Below are positions 7,401 to 15,537 of a stretch of DNA of 64,000 nucleotides, in pieces. Position 1 is the first letter of the stretch. Each line of letters starts with the position of its first letter. Under the pieces are notes generated by a model. It did not search any database. It was given only the letters and a program-made list of their open reading frames with translations, and was not told the DNA's origin. The stretch spans positions 56,003 to 120,002 of the forward strand of contig NZ_JADPRT010000006.1 of NCBI RefSeq assembly GCF_015690355.1. Direction: 5' to 3'. The DNA comes from Streptacidiphilus fuscans. Lineage in GTDB: Bacteria; Actinomycetota; Actinomycetes; Streptomycetales; Streptomycetaceae. The translations under genes were made by a program, and so were the position numbers.

Positions 7401-8853
7401 TACGTTCGCAGCCGCAGCGGCTGCCGCCTCGGCGGTGACCGACCTGCACCTCTACGGCCTGGACTGCGGGAACGGCGCGCTGCTGCCGCTCAGCAGGCTG
7501 CCGCACTGTGGTGCGGTGGTCCAGCGTGTGGAGACCGAGCGGGCCGCCCGGCTGCTCAAGCGACTGCACGCCGAGGTGCTGAACCGTCAGCGCATCCTCG
7601 GCGAGGGCGGTTTCGCCGATCTGGCCGAGCAACGCGCCTCCGCCCTCGAAGCGGAACGGCTGCCGCACATCGTGCTGCTGCTCGACCGCTGGGAGGGGTT
7701 CGTGGGCAGCCTCAGCGAGTACGACGGCGGGTCGCTGACGGACCTGGTGCACACGCTGCACCGGGAGGGCGCCAGCGCCGGAGTGCATCTCGTCGTCGCA
7801 GGCGACCACATGCTGCTGAGCGGCCGGATGGGCTCGCTCTGCGACGACAAGCTGATCCTGCGCCTGTCCGACCGCACTGACGCCAGCCTGGCCGGGCTGA
7901 ACCCCAGGAAGATCCCCGAGCACCTGCCGCCGGGACGCGGCTACCGCGCGCCCGGTGCGGTCGAGACCCAGGTCGCGCTCATGGCGGCCGACCCGGCGGG
8001 TCCGGCCCAGGTCGCCGCGCTGCACGCACTGGGGGCCAGTCTCGCCGAACGGGAGGCGGCGGTGCCGAAGTCGGCACGCCCGAACCGGATCGCGGCGCTT
8101 CCCACCCAGCTCTCCTTCGAGCAGGCCTGGGAGCTGGCCGAGACGCCGTCCCCGATGTGGGCGCTGATCGGCGTGGGGGGCGACGAGCTGGAACCGGTGG
8201 GCGCGGACCTGCTGGGCGACCAGCCCACCTTCCTGGTCGCCGGACCGTCGCGGTCAGGGCGCAGCACCGCGCTCTGCGTGATGGCCGAGTCGCTGCTGCG
8301 CGGCGGCGCGGAGGTGGTGCTCGGCGCACCGATGAACTCCCCGTTGCGCGCGTTCGAAGGACGCGCCGGAGTACGCGGCGTGCTCACCGCCGAGGCCCCG
8401 GCCGAGGCGGAGTTCGCGGCGCTGCTCGACCCGGGGGACGGCCCCGTGGTGCTGCTGGTGGACGACGCCGAGGTCTGGCGCGACCTGCCCTGCCGGGACT
8501 GGCTGAAGGCATTCGTCCGCAAGGCGTCGGGTGCGAACCGCGGTGTCGTCATCGGCGGGGACGTGTCCACGGTGGCGAGCGGCTTCTCCGGCTGGCAGGC
8601 GGAGGTCAAGCGCAACCGGCGCGGGGTGCTGCTGTCGCCGTCCAACACGGGCGACGGCGATCTCGTGGGCGTGCGGCTGCCCCGGTCGCAGGTGGCCGCG
8701 CGAGTGGTGCCCGGCGCCGCCCTGGTGCACCTCGGCACCGGCAGCCTGACCACCGCTCAGATCCCGCTGCCGGCCGCGGCGCCCTCCCCCGCCCCGTCCC
8801 CCGTACCGGCCGCCGCGTCCGGCGCGTCCGTCCCGACCGAGAAGGAGCAGTGA
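4405..8853 (+). CDS. eccC: Type VII secretion ATPase, EccC/EssC-type (three FtsK/SpoIIIE modules)
   Basis: 1482 residues, the full-length form of the motor ATPase. The first about 80 residues look ubiquitin-like and are followed by an FHA-like beta-rich region, as in EssC. A Met-rich transmembrane hairpin spans about residues 234-275. Module 1 has an intact Walker A (GTTGSGKSE, about 652-660) and Walker B (LLIVIDEF, about 757-764). Modules 2 and 3 have P-loops GAPRSGRST (about 987) and GPSRSGRST (about 1278), in which the catalytic Lys is Arg, so only module 1 is likely to hydrolyse ATP well; degenerate second and third modules are common in this family. The stop overlaps the next ATG (TGATG), so the second WXG100 protein is coupled to it. 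Confidence 0.95.
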   Translation: MMITISRLPDWSADVVVDAEPATSVRDVVANLLDSLEPERSPAVDTPSATRVYLAGQLLDLDQPLAGSGIQDGAVLWLDEPGPARSGLRGLVTLRAVAGAGAGRVWYLDAGLHHIAADPAGGIVVDGEQPLPVSAVARVSLDAVVRVRAGQAGVLLDRDPLPDDTEVRWRQQAQLVVGDTVLEAHVLSRPDAVIAASSDGGFLDYNRPPRLLPPVRRTAFKLPSQPKAPSLNALPWLATALPAVFGGAMAMMLHNLMYLMMTAMSPVMMIGTWYSGRRQGKSSHRRHLAEFRSQLQATEVDIAAALGQEQVDRRAECPDPGELLVVATGPRARLWERRRTDPDHLLVRVGTADLPTAVAVEAGEPGQRGRELRAAQDVPAAFSIAQAGVVGVAGPQDWPRRTTRWLVGQLAVLQSPRDVQFYILTDPEGEALWEWATWLPHARPLLGQQALALVGADAETLGHRVAELTELIKARRQARLNAGGGAVSADPDVIVVMDGARRLRALPGVVTILQEGPAVGVLSICVDADERTLPEECSTVVVGGPGRPVGLRRQREEQIDGIRADEVVDDWFDAVGRCLAPLRDVSDGQGETALPGAARLLEVLGLEELTPGAIAARWRASGRSTKAVVGYSLDGPFALDLVNHGPHGLVAGTTGSGKSEFLQSLVAALAVANRPDAMTFVLVDYKGGAAFKDCVDLPHTVGLVTDLDTHLVERALVSLSAELTHREHLLADAGAKDLEDYLDFAERRPGDLAPIPRLLIVIDEFASMVRELPDFVTGLVNVAQRGRSLGIHLILATQRPSGVVSAEIRANTNLRVALRVTDPAESTDVIDAREAAGISAATPGRAYARLGHSSLIPFQTGRVGGRRPLGDGEAAAVPPFLQPVSWLDLGRPVPQRPRGTVETDTETDLAALVRTVKQANALVGVAPQRRPWLPPLPLSPVVDLPAEPVRGKRGDPVFSWAVQDLPTRQRQEPVTVDLAAFGHLHIVGAPRSGRSTALRTFAAAAAAASAVTDLHLYGLDCGNGALLPLSRLPHCGAVVQRVETERAARLLKRLHAEVLNRQRILGEGGFADLAEQRASALEAERLPHIVLLLDRWEGFVGSLSEYDGGSLTDLVHTLHREGASAGVHLVVAGDHMLLSGRMGSLCDDKLILRLSDRTDASLAGLNPRKIPEHLPPGRGYRAPGAVETQVALMAADPAGPAQVAALHALGASLAEREAAVPKSARPNRIAALPTQLSFEQAWELAETPSPMWALIGVGGDELEPVGADLLGDQPTFLVAGPSRSGRSTALCVMAESLLRGGAEVVLGAPMNSPLRAFEGRAGVRGVLTAEAPAEAEFAALLDPGDGPVVLLVDDAEVWRDLPCRDWLKAFVRKASGANRGVVIGGDVSTVASGFSGWQAEVKRNRRGVLLSPSNTGDGDLVGVRLPRSQVAARVVPGAALVHLGTGSLTTAQIPLPAAAPSPAPSPVPAAASGASVPTEKEQ

Positions 8854-9128
8854 TGGCAGACGTCGTGGTGAAGGACCTGCAGGATCTCGTCAGTGACCTC
8901 AACGACCTGATCGGCCAGTTCGAGGGCGCGCTCGACTTCCAGAACGAGGACAAGGGGCTGTGGGGACAGCACAACGCCAACCTCTCCATGGGCGACTTCG
9001 CCGCCAACTGGACCATCCACCGTGACGCGATGGTCAAGGACATGAAGAGCCTTCGGGACGAGGTCACCAAGGTCGACCAGGCGTGGGCGCAGAGCGACAC
9101 CCAACTCCTCCAGTCGTTCCAGAACTGA
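8853..9128 (+). CDS. WXG100-family type VII secretion protein (second)
   Basis: 91 residues, starting in the TGATG overlap with the ATPase gene. Helical, acidic, with LWGQ at residues 36-39 (Trp-Gly near the turn) and further Trp at 53 and 78. It is the likely partner of the first WXG100 protein, forming a heterodimeric substrate, or a chaperone for the large substrate-like protein downstream. Its stop again overlaps an ATG (TGATG), opening the 27-codon mini-ORF. Confidence 0.85.
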   Translation: MADVVVKDLQDLVSDLNDLIGQFEGALDFQNEDKGLWGQHNANLSMGDFAANWTIHRDAMVKDMKSLRDEVTKVDQAWAQSDTQLLQSFQN

Positions 9129-9211
9129 TGACCGGGATGCAGAAGATGAAGCAGACACAGCGGATGCGTGCGGATCTGAGGACGCGCGGCGAAGTCGAGG
9201 AGAGCCGATGA
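9128..9211 (+). CDS. Possible 27-residue coupling ORF
   Basis: ATG at 9128 overlaps the stop of the second WXG100 gene (TGATG), and the TGA at 9209-9211 overlaps the ATG of the next gene (ATGA at 9208). The peptide begins MTGMQKMKQTQRMRADLRTR and is basic and Met-rich. The frame exactly bridges the gap and contains the GAGGAG (9197-9202) that serves the next gene. It may be a real small protein or only a ribosome bridge for translational coupling. Confidence 0.4.
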   Translation: MTGMQKMKQTQRMRADLRTRGEVEESR

Positions 9212-10734
9212 GTGTCAGGAATCTGGGCGACTGGTCGCCGCTGGGCCTGGGCTCGGACCCGGTCCGCGCCGACCCGGACGCCATCAGCGCGGCGCAGCAG
9301 CGGTACCAGCACATCGCCGACACCATCGACGACGCGACCGCCAAGCTGCAGAAGATCGTCGGTACCAACAGCGACAGCCTGGCCGGGCAGTACGTCCAGG
9401 GACTCCAGTCGGCGGCGAGTTCGCTCAACGACCGGCTCACCAAGGCCGGGGTCCGCTACCACGACGTCGCGAGCCAGATCACCAGCTACGAGCCCGATCT
9501 GGAGCAGGGACTGAGCGAGACGGCCGGGGCGCTGTCCGATGCCGAGGCCGCGCAGAACGCGCAGATCAAGGCATCCGCGATGCCCGATCCGAAGAAGAGC
9601 TCCGACGGCAGCACACCGCCCGACGAGCAGGCCAAGGGCGACGCGAAGAACAAGGCCACCTCGGACGCCGACTCCCAGATGACCGCGGCCAAGACCCGGC
9701 TCACCAACGCGATGGACGCGCTCAACACGGCGGGCAAGCGCTTCGGGGACGCGGTCAACTCCAAGAACTACAAGGACGGACTGACCGACACCTTCAAGGA
9801 CAAGCTGGACGCGGTGATGGCCAAGATCAGCCAGGTCTTCGCGATCATCGGCATGATCCTGGGAGCGCTGGCCATCCTCATCCCCGGGGTCGACGTGTTG
9901 GTGCTGGCCTCGGTGGTCGCGGGGGCTATCACCCTGATTGCCAACATCACCCTGTACCACGACGGGAAGGGCAGCCTCGCGGACGTGATCCTCGGCGCGG
10001 TGGGACTCGGGCTCGCAGGCCTGGGCGCGATCGCCTCGGTCGTCGGCAAGGGCATCTCCGCTGCGGCCAAGGCCGTTGCTGTCGCAGGCAAGACGCGGCC
10101 GGTTCCCCTCGGCGGAGGGGACGGGTCCATCCCGCTGGTCCCGCTGCGGCCGATCGGCGGTGCGGGAGGCCGCCCGGTCCCCAACTTCTCCCGGCCCTTC
10201 GGGCCCGGGAACGAGCGTCCCGTGCCCAACTTCTCCCGGCCCTTCGGACCGGGCAACCGCCCGGGCGGGCCGCTCGGGCAGGGGTTCGGCGCGGGCCGTC
10301 CGATCCCCAACTTCTCCCGGCCGCTCCCGCAGCCGGGACCGAACGCGGCGGCGGACTGGAAGAACCTGTCCGACTGGTTCAACAACCCGGCCACCAACTT
10401 CCTGTTGGGCAAGGGGGGCGCCACCACCCCCGAGATCGGCTTCTGGGCCTCGGCCGCGAACCAGCTCAAGGACGCGGGCGACATGTGGAAGGGCCTGCTG
10501 ACCAATCCGCTGCAGTTCGGCAAGGACTTCGGCAGCATCATCGCCGGTGTCAAGGGAGCCCAGGGCCTCCAGGAGATCGTCGGTGCGGCCGGCCTCGGAA
10601 AGATCTCGCCGCTCTGGTACGTCTGGGGCGGCCTGAACGGAGCCTTCGGCGCGGGCGCCGGCTTCGTCTACACGGGCGGGCGTCTCAACGGCTGGATCCC
10701 GGCACTCAACCCGCCCGGCTACGGAGCCGCGTGA
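9208..10734 (+). CDS. Type VII substrate-like membrane-active protein with repeated Pro-rich motif
   Basis: 508 residues, ATG preceded by GAGGAG. The N-terminal about 200 residues are helical (ISAAQQRYQHIADTIDDATA onward) and resemble the WXG100/LXG-type N-domains of large type VII substrates. Two long hydrophobic segments follow (about 208-250 and 258-295). Residues about 322-375 carry three copies of a RP(V/I)PNFSRP motif, two of them extended by FGPGN. The C-terminal 130 residues (WFNNPATNFLL, then SPLWYVWGGLNGAFGAGAGF) match no toxin domain that I know. It could be an exported pore-like protein or an effector. No immunity gene is obvious, unless one of the two following unknown genes serves. 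Confidence 0.75.
   Translation: MSVRNLGDWSPLGLGSDPVRADPDAISAAQQRYQHIADTIDDATAKLQKIVGTNSDSLAGQYVQGLQSAASSLNDRLTKAGVRYHDVASQITSYEPDLEQGLSETAGALSDAEAAQNAQIKASAMPDPKKSSDGSTPPDEQAKGDAKNKATSDADSQMTAAKTRLTNAMDALNTAGKRFGDAVNSKNYKDGLTDTFKDKLDAVMAKISQVFAIIGMILGALAILIPGVDVLVLASVVAGAITLIANITLYHDGKGSLADVILGAVGLGLAGLGAIASVVGKGISAAAKAVAVAGKTRPVPLGGGDGSIPLVPLRPIGGAGGRPVPNFSRPFGPGNERPVPNFSRPFGPGNRPGGPLGQGFGAGRPIPNFSRPLPQPGPNAAADWKNLSDWFNNPATNFLLGKGGATTPEIGFWASAANQLKDAGDMWKGLLTNPLQFGKDFGSIIAGVKGAQGLQEIVGAAGLGKISPLWYVWGGLNGAFGAGAGFVYTGGRLNGWIPALNPPGYGAA
10171..10338 (+). repeat. Intragenic repeat encoding RP(V/I)PNFSRP
   Basis: Three copies of a 24-42-bp unit begin at 10171, 10216 and 10297. The first two are nearly identical over 42 bp; the third keeps only the RPIPNFSRP core. 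They recode the same peptide with few third-base changes, which suggests recent duplication. Confidence 0.8.
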
Positions 10735-10748
10735 GAAGGGGAGGACAC

Positions 10749-11522
10749 ATGAGCGCGGGAGGAACCGTGAGCGAGGATCTTTCGGAGCTGATCGGGACGC
10801 CGTGGTACTGGGAGTGGGTGCCGACCGGGCTGCCCGGGGAGCCCGAGGCGGAGGTCTGGACCGAGCACCTGACGGGCCTCTTCGACGACTGGACGGCCGA
10901 GGGCGTGGCCGCCGCCCGCGCGGGCTGGCCCGAGGACGCGGAGGCGGAGTTCCCCTTCGATCCCGCCGAAGTCGGCCGGGACACCGCCCGCTGGCTGCGC
11001 GAACGGGCGGAGCAGTTGCCCGAGTGGTCGCGGCTTGCCTGGGGTGCGGCGTTCGTGGCGGGCAGGGCGAGGTGGGCCCCGGTCCCGGTGGTGGTGGAGT
11101 TCCGCGCCCCGGAGGCGGAGGACCCGAACTACCTGATGGACGTCGTGGGCGCGCGCGGCCTGGAGATCGACGCGCGCGAACCGGCCGTCGACTACGTGAC
11201 CACCCCGAGCGGTGACGGGGTGCGGGTCTTCGCCCTGTGCCGCAGCACGGAGGGCGCGGCCTACGCCCGCCTGGACGCCGCCCTGCGCCTGGACGTCCCG
11301 TCGAGGGACGACATGCCCGGCGTCAGCGCGGACGTCGTGTTGAGCACCTGTGTCTTCGAGATGGGGCTGATGGCCCTGATCGGCCCCGGAGTCGAGCAGT
11401 TGATGCAGCAGATCGCCGCGGACTGCGACCCTGCCGACGGCGGGCGCGCCCGGCTCGGCCTGGTCGCTGCCGCAGGGGGAGCTGCCGCCGGAGGCACGGA
11501 CAGTGGAGAGGAGCAGGAGTGA
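10749..11522 (+). CDS. Unknown protein of the type VII locus
   Basis: 257 residues; ATG at 10749 follows GGGGAGGACAC. Not recognised. It is soluble, acidic and Trp-rich at the start (IGTPWYWEWVPTGLPGEPEA), with a beta-rich middle (PVPVVVEFRAPE, YVTTPSGDGVRVFALCR) and a C-terminal Ala/Gly tail ending GEEQE. Its stop overlaps the next GTG (GTGA, 11519-11522), so the two unknown genes are coupled. Position suggests an accessory or chaperone-like role analogous to, but not recognisably homologous with, EspG. Confidence 0.7.
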   Translation: MSAGGTVSEDLSELIGTPWYWEWVPTGLPGEPEAEVWTEHLTGLFDDWTAEGVAAARAGWPEDAEAEFPFDPAEVGRDTARWLRERAEQLPEWSRLAWGAAFVAGRARWAPVPVVVEFRAPEAEDPNYLMDVVGARGLEIDAREPAVDYVTTPSGDGVRVFALCRSTEGAAYARLDAALRLDVPSRDDMPGVSADVVLSTCVFEMGLMALIGPGVEQLMQQIAADCDPADGGRARLGLVAAAGGAAAGGTDSGEEQE

Positions 11523-12313
11523 TCGACTTCGAGCTGGTCGTCCCCGACGGCTGGGTGCAGATCCCCACCACGGCCGACACCACCGCGCTGCGCCGTCGGA
11601 TCATCGAGGAGGTGATCCGGCATCACCTGCCCGACTCGCTGCCACGCGACAAGGCGGGCCCATGGCGTCGGATGCTGCGCCGGGAGCTGACCGAGGCGAC
11701 CGACGAGGCGGCGCGGAACAACGCCCGCTCGGTGCTGCTGCCGTTGCAGGAGTTCAGCGGGATCAGGTTGCCGGGATCGATGCTCGTGACCGTCCTCGAG
11801 TCGGAGGCGGAGGACGAGGACGCCGTCGAGGACGCAGAGCAGTTGCTGGGCGCGGTGCTCGCCGAGGCGGGACCCGGGGGCACCTATCTGGACATCGGCG
11901 GCGGCCCCGCGGTGCGGGTGGCCTCGGTGGTGGAGAGCAGCCGGATCGGACGCAAAGCGCCGTCGCGGAAGGTCTCGTACTACGTCGCGCACCCGGAGAC
12001 GCCCGGCGTGTGGGGGCTGCTGACATTCACCGTGCTGTCCGACGGGGACGTGGAGGCCGCGCCGGTCCAGGCGGTCGAGCTGCTCTTCGACGCGATCGTG
12101 ACCACGCTGCGCTGGGCGGACCGGGTCGACGTGCCCACCGAGGAGGAGGTGTTGGCCGAGCTGGCGCAACTGGCCCGAGAGGCCGGGGAGTCCGGGGAGG
12201 CAGGCGAGTCCGCGAGGGCCGGGGCGCAGCAGGCCGGGATGCCGGACGGCGAGCCGCTCGGCGAGGCGGTCGCCGCGACGGCCGGGCCTGAAGGCGGCGT
12301 GGACATGGCCTGA
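11519..12313 (+). CDS. Unknown protein of the type VII locus
   Basis: 264 residues from the GTG in the GTGA overlap with the preceding gene. Not recognised. It opens with IDFELVVPDGWVQIP, a pattern seen in small actinobacterial proteins that travel with type VII genes, has a beta-rich core (VSYYVAHPETPGVWGLLTF, TVLSDGDVEAAPV) and an Ala/Gly/Glu-rich disordered tail. No signal peptide or transmembrane segment, so it acts in the cytosol. It is the last gene of the plus-strand run before the LuxR regulator. Confidence 0.7.
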   Translation: MIDFELVVPDGWVQIPTTADTTALRRRIIEEVIRHHLPDSLPRDKAGPWRRMLRRELTEATDEAARNNARSVLLPLQEFSGIRLPGSMLVTVLESEAEDEDAVEDAEQLLGAVLAEAGPGGTYLDIGGGPAVRVASVVESSRIGRKAPSRKVSYYVAHPETPGVWGLLTFTVLSDGDVEAAPVQAVELLFDAIVTTLRWADRVDVPTEEEVLAELAQLAREAGESGEAGESARAGAQQAGMPDGEPLGEAVAATAGPEGGVDMA

Positions 12314-12348
12314 AGGGGGCGTGAAGCGGGGTCCGTCACGCTGGATCC

Positions 12349-13020
12349 ATGACGCAGCCGCCCACCCCGGCCGCACCCGACGGGCCCCGCCTCGGCCTGG
12401 TGCGGATCGCCATCACGAGCCCTGACATCCTCGCCGAGATCCGGCAGGTGTTCGCCGGCAAGAACCTGGACGTCGAGTTCGTCCGGATGCCGTATGTCGA
12501 GGTCGCCGTCCGTCCCGCGGCCGGGGCGGTGGCGCTCCGGCAGCCGGCCACAGCCCCAGCGGTCCCTGTGGTGCCCGCAGCCAGGATCAACCCCCGCAGG
12601 CTGTGCGCCGAGTACCGGCTCAACGTGATACCGGTCGCCGACCGGGGCAGGGGCGAACCGGCGGCCCCCGGTGGGACAGCGCCCAGGTATGCGCCCGCGC
12701 CGCCGACCCCGCGCGAGCCGACCGTCTCGTTGTCGCAGCGTCAGCACGAGGTGATGGCGCTGGTCTCGTCCGGGGTGCGCAACGCCGAGATCGCGGCCCG
12801 GCTGCGCCTGCGGGAGAAGACCGTGAAGAACCACATCAACCGGATCTTCCGCACCCTGGGTGCGGACAGCCGGGTCGAGGCGGTGCTGATCTGGCAGGCC
12901 CAGCAGCCGCAGGTGTTCCGACCGGCGGAGCCGCAGGTGTCACGGCCGGCGGGAGTCGGGCGGCCGGTCCTCCCCCGGGCCGCCCGAGCGGTGTCCGTCT
13001 CAGGGGTCCGGGTCAGTTGA
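12349..13020 (+). CDS. LuxR-type HTH transcriptional regulator
   Basis: 223 residues. The C-terminal HTH is clear: LSQRQHEVMALVSSGVRNAE then IAARLRLREKTVKNHINRIF (about residues 127-167). The N-terminal 70 residues (LGLVRIAITSPDILAEIRQV) may be a degenerate receiver without a recognisable phospho-Asp pocket. A Pro/Ala linker separates the two. It starts 35 bp after the secretion genes and could control them. Its last 21 bp overlap the end of the convergent AfsR-type gene. Confidence 0.88.
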   Translation: MTQPPTPAAPDGPRLGLVRIAITSPDILAEIRQVFAGKNLDVEFVRMPYVEVAVRPAAGAVALRQPATAPAVPVVPAARINPRRLCAEYRLNVIPVADRGRGEPAAPGGTAPRYAPAPPTPREPTVSLSQRQHEVMALVSSGVRNAEIAARLRLREKTVKNHINRIFRTLGADSRVEAVLIWQAQQPQVFRPAEPQVSRPAGVGRPVLPRAARAVSVSGVRVS

Positions 13021-15483
13021 CGGGACGGCGGCCGGAGCCCGCAGGAACGCGGCCACCTGGGCGGCCTCCTGCGCGCCGGCGCCCTCCAGTCGGGCCAGGG
13101 CGTCGAACGCCAACTCCCGCACCAGAGCGGGCCGCGTCCCCGAGGCGGCCCGCACCTTGGCCAGGCCGAACAGGGCCAACCCCTCAAGTCGACCGTTCCC
13201 CGTGGAGCTGGCTGCCGCCACAGCGTTGCGAAGGTGGCCGACAGTCACGTCGACATGGTCGAGCCGGTCCTGAGCCAGCCGCGAGCAGGCCTGGCTCAGC
13301 TGTCCGAGCAACAGGTCGCGAGTCATCCGGTCGAGCTCCAACTCACAGCTGCGTAGCCCGAGTTGGAGCAGCTCGATCCAGTCCTTGACGCGTCCGGACC
13401 CGTAGCAGCGCTCGAAGAGCAGGCCGACCAGCTGCGCGGCCTCCGCGTGGCAGCCGATCCGCTGCGCGGTTCGGACCAGCGGCGCGACGTCGTCCCAGGT
13501 CCGCGCGCGCCAAGCCCCCGGGTCGCTGGGGGGTAGCGTCAACGCCCCGACGTACCAGCGCAGGAGCCGTGCCAGCGCCTCGCGGCGCCACGCGGCGCTC
13601 TCGCCCTCGTCGTGCAGCTCCCCGGCGTAGAGGCGGGTCAGCTCGTGCATACGGAATCCGTTGCCCACACACTCGACCAGATGCTGGGCGGCCAGGTTCC
13701 GCAGCGCCGCGAGGGTCTCGGGCACCGGCAGGTCGAGCAGCGCGGCAGCCGCCTCCGCTCGAACAGGGGCCCCCGGCAACAGTCCCAGGGCGCGGAACGC
13801 CCGCGCGGACGAGGCGTCGAGTCGGGCGTACGACCAGGAGAGCACGCCGCGTACCGAGGAGAGCTCGTCGTCGGGGATCGACAGGCCGTCGAGCCGGTGC
13901 TGCACGTCCTCCAGATCGGCTGCCAGGTCCGCGATCGGGGCCGGGACTCCGGCGCTCACCTGCTCCGAAGCGATCCGTAGCGCCAGCGGCAGTCGGTCGC
14001 ACAGCTCGGCCAGGCGGCGTGCGGCGGGCAGTTCGGCGCCGACCCGGTCCTGGCCGATCGACGCGGAGAGCAGCTGCACGGACTCCTCGTCGTCGAACGG
14101 GCCGAGCACCACCCGGCGGGCCGAGTAGCGCACGGCGAGGCGGCTGAGTCGGCTGCGGCTGGTGACCAGGGTGAACGAGGGTCCTGCGCCGGGCAGCAAC
14201 TCCTCGACCTGCTCGGCGCAGTCGGCGTTGTCGAGCACGATCAGCATCCGCTTGTCCCGGACGATGCTGCGCCACAGCGCCGCCCGCTGCTCGTGGTCGG
14301 CCGGGACATCCGTCACGTGCAGGGAGGTCAGCAGGTGGTGCAGACTGTCCGCCGACGAGCGGGCCGGCTGCTTGGGAGAGAAACCGCAGAGATCCAGGTA
14401 GAGCTGGCCGTCCGGGTAGTGGTCCGCCAGCAGGTGGGCACAGTGCACCGCCAGGGCGGTCTTCCCGACGCCACCCACCCCGACGACCATCATGATCGCC
14501 GGAGCCGTTCGACCGCTGTCGCCGCTGTCCCCGCCGCCTTCGCCGTAGCCGCTGCCACTGCCACTGCCGTCCGAGGCGCCACACGCTACCGCGCGCACCT
14601 GTGCGATCGGGTCGGCGCGCCCGACGAAGACGCCGACGCCGTGCGGGAGTTGAGCCGGGGTAGCAGCCGGAGCGGTGGCCGTGGCCGGCGCGACCGGAGC
14701 GGCCGGGGCTACGGCCGCTGCCGTGGCGAGCCGCCCGTTCCGGGTCAGGATCGAGGAGTTGAGCTCGCGCAGCTCCGCTGAGGGGTCGATGCCCAGGTCG
14801 TCCGCCAGCACCCTGCGGAGGTCCTGGTACTGCGCGAGGGCGTCGGCGGTCCGGCCGCTGCGGCTGAGCGCCGTCATCAGCAGGGCACGCAGCCGCTCGT
14901 CGTACGGGTGGGCGTCGACGTGGGCGCGCAGCTCGTCGGCGAGACCGACCGGGCGGCCGAGGTCGAGCAGTAACTCCGCGCGTTCCGTCAGCAGGCGGAG
15001 TCTCAGGTCCGCGGCCCAGGCACGGTATCCGTCGGCGAAGGGGCCCGGCGTACCCGCGAGCGCCGGCCCCGGACGCCAGCGGGCCAGGGCCTCGTCGTAG
15101 GCGCAGAGCGCGGCGTCGGGGCGGCGAGCCCGGTCGGATCGCGCCTGGGCGGTCAGTCGCTCGACGACGCGGACGTCGAGCTGGTCCGGAGCGAGTCGCA
15201 TCGAGTAGCCGGTCGCGGAGCTGGCGAGTGACTCGCCCGCACCGGCGAGTGCCCGGCGCAGGCCTGACACGTACGTGTGGATGCTGCCTGCGGCGGTGGC
15301 GGGCGGCGTGACTCCCCACAGATGGTCGACCAGATCGTTACGGGTGACCAGGATGCTGTTGCTCAGCGCGAGTACGGCGAAGACCGCCTGCTGCTTGGGG
15401 GGTCCGAGCACGACCTCCCGCTCGCCCGTGTACGCGCGCAGCGGCCCCAAGGTCTCGACCCGCAGGCGGTCTTCCTCCGTCAC
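13000..15483 (-). CDS. AfsR/SARP-family regulator with NB-ARC ATPase domain
   Basis: 827 residues from the GTG at 15483, chosen because AGGAGG lies 7 nt upstream; a GTG/ATG-type extension to 15513 has no ribosome binding site. Order: OmpR-like winged HTH (about 5-95), bacterial transcriptional activation domain (about 100-245), then an NB-ARC/STAND ATPase with Walker A GVGGVGKTALAVHC (about 335-348) and MLIVLDNADCAE as Walker B, then a helical C-terminus without clear TPRs. A low-complexity Gly/Ser patch (GSGSGSGYGEGGGDSGDSG) precedes the P-loop. These proteins switch on secondary metabolism or secretion loci. No biosynthetic cluster lies beside it, so the nearest candidates are the type VII genes. 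Confidence 0.9.
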   Translation of the reverse strand: MTEEDRLRVETLGPLRAYTGEREVVLGPPKQQAVFAVLALSNSILVTRNDLVDHLWGVTPPATAAGSIHTYVSGLRRALAGAGESLASSATGYSMRLAPDQLDVRVVERLTAQARSDRARRPDAALCAYDEALARWRPGPALAGTPGPFADGYRAWAADLRLRLLTERAELLLDLGRPVGLADELRAHVDAHPYDERLRALLMTALSRSGRTADALAQYQDLRRVLADDLGIDPSAELRELNSSILTRNGRLATAAAVAPAAPVAPATATAPAATPAQLPHGVGVFVGRADPIAQVRAVACGASDGSGSGSGYGEGGGDSGDSGRTAPAIMMVVGVGGVGKTALAVHCAHLLADHYPDGQLYLDLCGFSPKQPARSSADSLHHLLTSLHVTDVPADHEQRAALWRSIVRDKRMLIVLDNADCAEQVEELLPGAGPSFTLVTSRSRLSRLAVRYSARRVVLGPFDDEESVQLLSASIGQDRVGAELPAARRLAELCDRLPLALRIASEQVSAGVPAPIADLAADLEDVQHRLDGLSIPDDELSSVRGVLSWSYARLDASSARAFRALGLLPGAPVRAEAAAALLDLPVPETLAALRNLAAQHLVECVGNGFRMHELTRLYAGELHDEGESAAWRREALARLLRWYVGALTLPPSDPGAWRARTWDDVAPLVRTAQRIGCHAEAAQLVGLLFERCYGSGRVKDWIELLQLGLRSCELELDRMTRDLLLGQLSQACSRLAQDRLDHVDVTVGHLRNAVAAASSTGNGRLEGLALFGLAKVRAASGTRPALVRELAFDALARLEGAGAQEAAQVAAFLRAPAAVPSTDPDP

Positions 15484-15537
15484 CGTCCGACCTCCTTGGA
15501 TGCGGTGTGACAATTCGTGCTGCGACGACAGCCGGCC

